Assembly: GCA_002429085.1 (NCBI GenBank)
Contig: DIYR01000012.1
Location: 1 to 27,343, forward strand
DNA length: 27,343 nt
Direction: 5' to 3'
Origin: Flavobacteriales bacterium UBA6049
GTDB lineage: Bacteria; Bacteroidota; Bacteroidia; Flavobacteriales_G; Salibacteraceae
The notes under the pieces are model-generated. The model was given only the letters and a program-made list of their open reading frames with translations, was not told where the DNA came from and made no database searches. Of this stretch, positions 23,243 to 27,343 are shown in pieces. How positions within the stretch are numbered: position 1 is the first letter of the stretch; each line of letters starts with the position of its first letter. Made by a program: the position numbers and the translations under genes.

Positions 23243-24701
23243 CCAGTTTTTCGTTTTCTTCGGAAATTTCTTTATCCCAAATAGGCGAGTTATAAATAAA
23301 CACTAAACTCAAATATACAATTGGACCAGTGGGTAATTGAATGATTAATCCATTCGTATAGCTCGCTGTGGCTAAGCCTACAAAGCTTCCAACCAATCCA
23401 GCTATTTTTAGCCTGAGTTCATCGTCTTTTAAAATCCACACCTTTTGGGATATCCGAACGATTATGAAACCAAACATCAAAAGGTATAGCCACAAACCTA
23501 TTACTCCAGTTTCCATCCACACGCGAGTATAGTGTCCATCAGTTCCAATTTCTGCCAAGAACGTGCCTGGCGAGAAACGTTTACCCCAAAAACCAGCACT
23601 TCCTACTCCACCTCCAATTGGTTTATCAGCCAAATATCTACTGAGTACCTTTTCACGTTCAAGTCTCACCAAAAATGAAGGGTCTTCCGTTGGGTTTAAA
23701 GCCGTTCTAATTCGTGCAACCTGGGAGTTTGATTGCATTATTGTAGTGAACTTGAGAAAACTAAACAACAAAAGTCCGAATGCCATCCCAGTAAAAAACA
23801 ACTTGAATTTTTTACTGAAGAACAGAAATATTATTCCCCCAACAGCAGGAATAACCAAGGGTCCTCTAGAGCCTGAAATGATCAATCCATAAAAACAAAA
23901 TAATGCTCCTACAATCCAGAATAAACGCATTTTCCAGTTTTTGGTAGCATACGCAAACACACCAGATACAAATGCAATATGGGCCTGAGAAGCACCAAAC
24001 TGAGCAGCATCTGAGAAATAGCTGAATACTCTAAGCTTTCCAAACAAAACATGTGTTGATGCAGCTCCAGCATCTAACCAACGCTGCTCCGTGTGAGACA
24101 CTCCAATAAATAGCTGTTTAATTCCCCAAATGGTTCCAGCAACTTCAAACAGCACAATCAGCATGAAAACTCGTTCCATGTCTTTACGACTGTTAAATAC
24201 TAAAAATGCTAAAGGAACCATTAAGGCAGAATATAACGCCAGACCACGCATAGCATAAAACCAAGCCACCATACTGCGTGCAAGAGGGTTAGCAATCATT
24301 AAAAAAACGAAAGTGAACCAAATAAGCCATACTAATGTAAGGTCATTCTTAGCTGGGCTCCAATCAAATGATTTCCAATGCTTAAACAGGAGAACCAATA
24401 GGGTCAATACCAAAAACAAATCAACCAAAAGACCATAAGGCGCAAAAGGAAAATAGCGACTCAAAACTGAAGTTAAAAAGCCCATTACCATGATTCCGTA
24501 AATTCCAGTTTGAGGGAACTTTACGTAAATCACCAAAAAAACAGCTACTCCCCCTATTGCTAGCGGGGCAATGGCAGCAGGAATTCCACCTTTTGCACCA
24601 AGTACACCAAAAAAAATGGCCACTATTAAGCCTAAAGTAGCTTTAATAATGTCGCTTCCGTAAAGCTGAAACCAACTGTTATTCTTAAAGTTGAATGCCA
24701 T
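23202..24701 (-). CDS. O-antigen ligase/polymerase (Wzy_C) family membrane protein
   Basis: This 499-residue polytopic protein has a dozen or so hydrophobic segments. A large outer loop carries the G-S-R-G-P-L motif (about 284-289) and an R-L-E-R-E-K...P-I-G-G-G-V-G-S segment (~345-370), characteristic of WaaL/Wzy_C proteins. It should act at the periplasmic face, joining or polymerising undecaprenyl-linked glycans. WaaL and Wzy cannot be told apart here. The C-terminus is short, hydrophilic and Ser-rich, and its 41 bp lie antisense to the end of the acyltransferase gene. The ATG follows a -7 box by only a few bases, so the mRNA may be almost leaderless. Confidence 0.87.
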   Translation of the reverse strand: MAFNFKNNSWFQLYGSDIIKATLGLIVAIFFGVLGAKGGIPAAIAPLAIGGVAVFLVIYVKFPQTGIYGIMVMGFLTSVLSRYFPFAPYGLLVDLFLVLTLLVLLFKHWKSFDWSPAKNDLTLVWLIWFTFVFLMIANPLARSMVAWFYAMRGLALYSALMVPLAFLVFNSRKDMERVFMLIVLFEVAGTIWGIKQLFIGVSHTEQRWLDAGAASTHVLFGKLRVFSYFSDAAQFGASQAHIAFVSGVFAYATKNWKMRLFWIVGALFCFYGLIISGSRGPLVIPAVGGIIFLFFSKKFKLFFTGMAFGLLLFSFLKFTTIMQSNSQVARIRTALNPTEDPSFLVRLEREKVLSRYLADKPIGGGVGSAGFWGKRFSPGTFLAEIGTDGHYTRVWMETGVIGLWLYLLMFGFIIVRISQKVWILKDDELRLKIAGLVGSFVGLATASYTNGLIIQLPTGPIVYLSLVFIYNSPIWDKEISEENEKLASLPESSSHSLQP

Positions 24702-24706
24702 TTACA

Positions 24707-24714
24707 CAAATGTA
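24707..24714 (-). promoter_or_regulatory. -7 promoter box of the O-antigen ligase gene
   Basis: The minus strand reads TACATTTG, exactly TAnnTTTG, ending 5 bp before the ATG at 24701. Transcription would begin near the start codon itself, so the message would be almost leaderless. Confidence 0.45.
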
Positions 24715-24794
24715 GCGATTCAACATGTTGACTGAAAAGACGATTTCTGGAGTTCTTCACAAGCTCAAATCTGAAAGATTTTCAGTATTTCTGC

Positions 24795-24802
24795 TACTTT
24801 TG
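24795..24802 (+). promoter_or_regulatory. -7 promoter box of tRNA-Arg
   Basis: TACTTTTG matches TAnnTTTG exactly and ends 12 bp before the tRNA 5' end. No TTG was found at the -33 distance. Confidence 0.5.
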
Positions 24803-24814
24803 CCTCACTCAAAT

Positions 24815-24888
24815 GGCCCGATAGTTCAACTGGATAGAATATCAGATTTCGGCTCTGAGGGTTGAGGGTTCGAATCCTTCTCGGGTCA
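24815..24888 (+). tRNA. tRNA-Arg (anticodon TCG)
   Basis: A 74-nt cloverleaf: acceptor GGCCCGA with TCGGGTC (one G-T pair), D stem GTTC/GAAT, anticodon stem TCAGA/TCTGA with loop TTTCGGC and anticodon TCG, T stem GAGGG/CCTTC with loop TTCGAAT. The discriminator is A and CCA is not encoded. It decodes CGN arginine codons. Confidence 0.95.
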
Positions 24889-24895
24889 CAACAGT

Positions 24896-24926
24896 AAGCT
24901 TTGATTTAACCGTCAAGGCTTTTTTT
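24896..24926 (+). terminator. Terminator of tRNA-Arg
   Basis: A 9-bp stem (24896-24904 with 24913-24921, one T-G wobble) with an 8-base loop runs into seven Ts (24920-24926), eight bases past the tRNA. Confidence 0.8.
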
Positions 24927-25295
24927 ATTTCTAGCAGCAGCCCTTCATAGCGAATTGCCTGTATCAACTGATTGATTCATAAAAGCGAATGCTTTCCAAA
25001 AACAATCTAACCCAAGGATTCTAGGCACTACCGCAACCCCACTCTGAATAACCAGAGATTCTGATTACCAAAATGTCTCTTTTTTCTACCAAAATGTCTC
25101 AGCAACAGGACTCTCGTGTACTAGACTTTTGTATAAGCAGCCAAGCATAAATAAATGATCAGAATGTAATGACCCCAAAGAGCTATATAAAATTCCAAAA
25201 GCCACTCATGTGAGCTTATACAACAAGAAACATATAGATCAGGTGGTTACAGAACAGATGAGTTCTTCGGAAAGTATTAATTAAAAATCAGAATC
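24927..25295. other. 369-bp gap without a gene, between tRNA-Arg and the hydrolase pair
   Basis: No reading frame of convincing coding character is present. The gap holds a small inverted repeat CTCTG-N6-CAGAG (25042-25057), a 14-bp direct repeat (25066-25100) and AT-rich sequence before the ATG at 25296. No exact TAnnTTTG promoter was seen, so the promoter of the hydrolase genes is unidentified. The position behind a tRNA and the repeat are compatible with a scar of past insertion, but no integrase, transposase or duplicated tRNA end is visible. Confidence 0.6.
25066..25100. repeat. 14-bp direct repeat TACCAAAATGTCTC with 21-bp period
   Basis: Two identical copies, 25066-25079 and 25087-25100, are separated by seven bases, six of them T. 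The 21-bp period equals two helical turns. It may be a protein-binding site or a remnant of an insertion-sequence end with internal repeats. Confidence 0.85.
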
Positions 25296-26234
25296 ATGAT
25301 GTTTAAAGCAGGAAAAAACGATGTAACCTTTAAATCATTTGGAGTAGACCTAGCGGGAGACTTATATCTACCTGAAGGTTTTGATGAAAACAAAAAGTAC
25401 AAAGCGATAGTAAGCGCTAGTCCTTTCCCACAAGTTAAAGAGCAGGTAATGGCTACTTATGGAGTGGAAATGGCACAAAGAGGATTTGTATTCTTAGGGT
25501 TTGATTATCTAGGAATGGGAGATTCGCCTGCTTTACCAGGAGAGTTTAAACCAGCAAGGTATTCGTTCAGAATAATGGAAAATACATGGGATGCTGTTTC
25601 CTATTTAGGAACACTTCCTTTTGTAGAAGAAATCCTGGGACTTGGTGTATGTCAGGGTGGTGCAACAATTGCCTCGGTAGCTGTTACAGATCATAGAATC
25701 AAGAAAATTGCTTTAGTCTCTGGTATGATGGCAGGAGATGGTTTTTCATGGGCTAACAAGGAAATGGCTCAACAAACAATTGCTGCTGCAAATGCTTCAA
25801 GGCAAAAAATGTATGAAACAGGAGAGCCTGATCTTGTTCCTACTTTTGGTATGACCGATGACCAATCAAGAGAAGAATTTATTGAAGCATTAGGAGGAAA
25901 TCCGATGGCTGGTGACTCTTACGATTACTATGGAAGAGATGGTGCTTTTGGACCCAAAGCAATTAAGAACTTCTCTAACATGACTGTAGGAGACCAAATG
26001 ATGGAAGCTCTTTTCTCTATAGGAGAACATTATGCAGATAAAATTGTGCAACCTACCTTGGTAATTTACGGTAAGGACACATTCACTAACATCTGCTCTA
26101 TTGGGTTTATTGACAAATTAACCAATGACCCTGAGGTGCTAGCTGTACCAGGTTTCGAGCATGTTGATTTTTACTACAAACCAGACGCAGTAAAAATGTG
26201 TGCAGATGCAACAACAGAATTCTTCAATAAATAA
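25296..26234 (+). CDS. Cytoplasmic alpha/beta hydrolase with Cys nucleophile (dienelactone hydrolase/YcjY-like)
   Basis: This 312-residue protein has the alpha/beta-hydrolase fold with the nucleophile elbow G-V-C119-Q-G-G. The nucleophile is Cys, as in dienelactone hydrolases and YcjY-like proteins, rather than Ser. The acid is probably Asp261 (Y-G-K-D-T) and the base His289 (F-E-H-V-D). There is no signal peptide. The N-terminal strand G-D-L-Y-L-P-E-G-F and the S-A-S-P-F-P-Q-V-K-E-Q segment fit the oxyanion region. The substrate is unknown. The next gene encodes a paralogue about three quarters identical (hand count, no gaps over ~295 residues) that starts with a lipoprotein signal, so the two form a tandem duplication with different locations. 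Either of two adjacent ATGs may be used. Confidence 0.85.
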   Translation: MMFKAGKNDVTFKSFGVDLAGDLYLPEGFDENKKYKAIVSASPFPQVKEQVMATYGVEMAQRGFVFLGFDYLGMGDSPALPGEFKPARYSFRIMENTWDAVSYLGTLPFVEEILGLGVCQGGATIASVAVTDHRIKKIALVSGMMAGDGFSWANKEMAQQTIAAANASRQKMYETGEPDLVPTFGMTDDQSREEFIEALGGNPMAGDSYDYYGRDGAFGPKAIKNFSNMTVGDQMMEALFSIGEHYADKIVQPTLVIYGKDTFTNICSIGFIDKLTNDPEVLAVPGFEHVDFYYKPDAVKMCADATTEFFNK

Positions 26235-26237
26235 TTA

Positions 26238-26284
26238 GATCAAAGTTGATCCAAGCCTTGAGCGGTTTTAATCAAGGCTTGGAT
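26238..26284 (+). other. Two overlapping hairpins between the hydrolase paralogues
   Basis: Hairpin A is GATCAA-AG-TTGATC (26238-26251). Hairpin B is a perfect 13-bp stem (26249-26261 with 26272-26284) around a 10-base loop. They share bases 26249-26251, so they cannot form fully at once. No T run follows B, so it is not a standard terminator; it could act in processing or partial termination between the two genes. Confidence 0.6.
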
Positions 26285-26309
26285 TAATCAGCTTTAAAAT
26301 TTTATCAAA

Positions 26310-27343
26310 ATGAAAAAACTAGTTTTAATGATTGGTGCAGTAGCTTTTTTCGCAAGCTGTAACCAAACAACACCGAAAGAAGAAAGTCATCAATCAAGTG
26401 AATCTAATGTAGCCACTACTGCTGAACAAGCATTAGTAAATACCCCATTAGAAGATTTAAAAGCAGGAAAAAACAGCGTAACCTTTACATCTTTTGGAGT
26501 AGAATTGGCTGGCGATCTATACCTTCCAGAAGGTTTTGACCCAAACAAGAAGTATACGGCTATTGTTGGTGCGAGCCCATTCCCACAAGTAAAAGAGCAA
26601 ATCCCGGCAACTTATGGACCAGAAATGGCTAAAAGAGGCTTTATTTATTTAGGTTTTGACTACTTAGGAATGGGAGAATCCCCAGCCTTATCTGGAGAGC
26701 ATAAAAAGTCTAGATATATGTTCAGGTTGATAGAAAACACTTGGGATGCTGTTTCGTATTTAGGAACACTTCCTTTTGTTGAGGAAATTAACGGTTTGGG
26801 CGTATGTCAAGGTGGTTCTATTATCGCATCGGCTGCAGTAACAGATCACAGAATCAAGAAAATCGCTACCGTTTCAGGAATGATGGCAGCAGATGCCTTC
26901 TTGTGGTCAAACAATGAAATGGCAGTTCAAATGATTGATGCAGCAAATGCTTCAATGCAAAAACAATACGAAACTGGCGAGCCTGACTATGTTGCTCCAT
27001 TCGGAATGACTGATGATCAATCGAAAGAAGAATTTATGGCAATGGCAGCTGCTAATCCAGAGGCAAGTGATTCTTACGATTACTACGGAAGAGATGGTTA
27101 TAGAGGTCCAAAAGCTGTGAAAAATTTCTCTAACCTGCATATCGGAGATCAGGCTATGCAATCAATGTTTAACATCTGCGAAGCTTATGCAGATAAAATC
27201 GTTCAGCCAACATTGGTTGTTTATGGAAAAAATGCTTCAACCGCTTTTTGCTCAACAGTTTTCGTTGAAAAACTAACGAACGAACATGAAGTATTAGCAG
27301 TAGAAGAATTTAGTCATGTTGATTTCTACTACAAACCAGAAGC
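26310..27343 (+). CDS. Lipoprotein alpha/beta hydrolase, paralogue of the preceding gene, C-terminus beyond the window
   Basis: 344 codons are visible. Residues 1-17 form a lipoprotein signal with lipobox F-A-S-C17. A Ser/Glu/Thr-rich linker of about 33 residues follows, then a hydrolase domain that aligns without gaps to the preceding gene (offset 47 residues). The nucleophile Cys166 (G-V-C-Q-G-G) and His336 (F-S-H-V-D) are kept. The position of the presumed catalytic Asp is Asn308 (Y-G-K-N-A-S). The protein should be anchored by lipid in the periplasm or outer membrane. Either another acid serves, or this copy has changed or lost activity. It was identified by direct translation, since the frame runs off the window. 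Expected to end about 20 residues later. Confidence 0.85.
   Translation, partial: MKKLVLMIGAVAFFASCNQTTPKEESHQSSESNVATTAEQALVNTPLEDLKAGKNSVTFTSFGVELAGDLYLPEGFDPNKKYTAIVGASPFPQVKEQIPATYGPEMAKRGFIYLGFDYLGMGESPALSGEHKKSRYMFRLIENTWDAVSYLGTLPFVEEINGLGVCQGGSIIASAAVTDHRIKKIATVSGMMAADAFLWSNNEMAVQMIDAANASMQKQYETGEPDYVAPFGMTDDQSKEEFMAMAAANPEASDSYDYYGRDGYRGPKAVKNFSNLHIGDQAMQSMFNICEAYADKIVQPTLVVYGKNASTAFCSTVFVEKLTNEHEVLAVEEFSHVDFYYKPE

Noticed and set aside
23563..23892. A 109-codon plus-strand frame inside the O-antigen ligase gene
   Set aside because: It is antisense to motif-bearing coding sequence and has no start signals or homology.
25042..25100. CRISPR-like repeat
   Set aside because: There are only two 14-bp copies with a 7-base T-rich spacer and no cas genes.
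26272..26300. Standard rho-independent terminator after the first hydrolase
   Set aside because: The stem is strong, but no T run follows on either strand side, so it is reported only as a hairpin.

Overview
The window reads as chromosomal DNA of a member of the Bacteroidota, most likely a flavobacterium-like marine or freshwater bacterium. The support is: AT-rich sequence; almost no Shine-Dalgarno sites; several TAnnTTTG -7 promoter boxes with an upstream TTG or TTTG; signal peptides ending in A-Q; and a typical gene set (S9B dipeptidyl peptidase IV, POT peptide transporter, stand-alone MnmD, Mpl, M48 protease with signal peptide, BamA-like outer-membrane barrel). No transposase, integrase, phage gene or CRISPR array was found.

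Layout. 1-7302, all minus strand: two tandem secreted thioredoxins (the second cut by the window edge), a peptide transporter, a secreted dipeptidyl peptidase IV, a secreted M48 metalloprotease and a PLP-dependent decarboxylase. DPP IV plus POT looks like a peptide-scavenging unit. 7404-8517, plus strand: a WYL-type regulator and a small exported ABM-fold protein, with a candidate operator between them. 8553-13731, minus: SDR-DUF2867 protein, methyltransferase, exported VOC protein, AraC regulator, PnuC-type vitamin transporter and an IPNS-like 2-oxoglutarate oxygenase. A tRNA-Leu(GAG) follows at 13807-13889.

14067-17840, plus: two tightly packed gene runs. Crp/Fnr regulator, mini-glutaredoxin and ACP phosphodiesterase (TTG start) come first; then MnmD, Nudix hydrolase and an outer-membrane barrel. 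Start and stop codons overlap at four of the five junctions. 17910-20419, minus: acyl-CoA desaturase, a metal permease fused to an HMA domain, and a hotdog thioesterase. 20562-21923, plus: the murein recycling ligase Mpl. 22067-24701: an acyltransferase and an O-antigen ligase whose 3' ends overlap convergently by 41 bp, probably acting on surface polysaccharide. 24815-24888: tRNA-Arg(TCG). After a 369-bp gap holding a 21-bp-period repeat, the window ends in two tandem paralogous alpha/beta hydrolases, one cytoplasmic and one lipoprotein (cut by the window edge).

The most interesting items are the duplicated Cys-type hydrolases at two cellular addresses with an Asp-to-Asn change in one copy; the repeat next to tRNA-Arg; the WYL/ABM operator; the oxygenase-PnuC pair with its own inverted repeat; and the coupled Crp-glutaredoxin-AcpH run. 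Nothing here is clearly a new defence or mobile system. Most genes are ordinary chromosomal genes.

Several starts were moved inward from the longest open frame because an ATGA overlap, a promoter box or family homology points to a later ATG.
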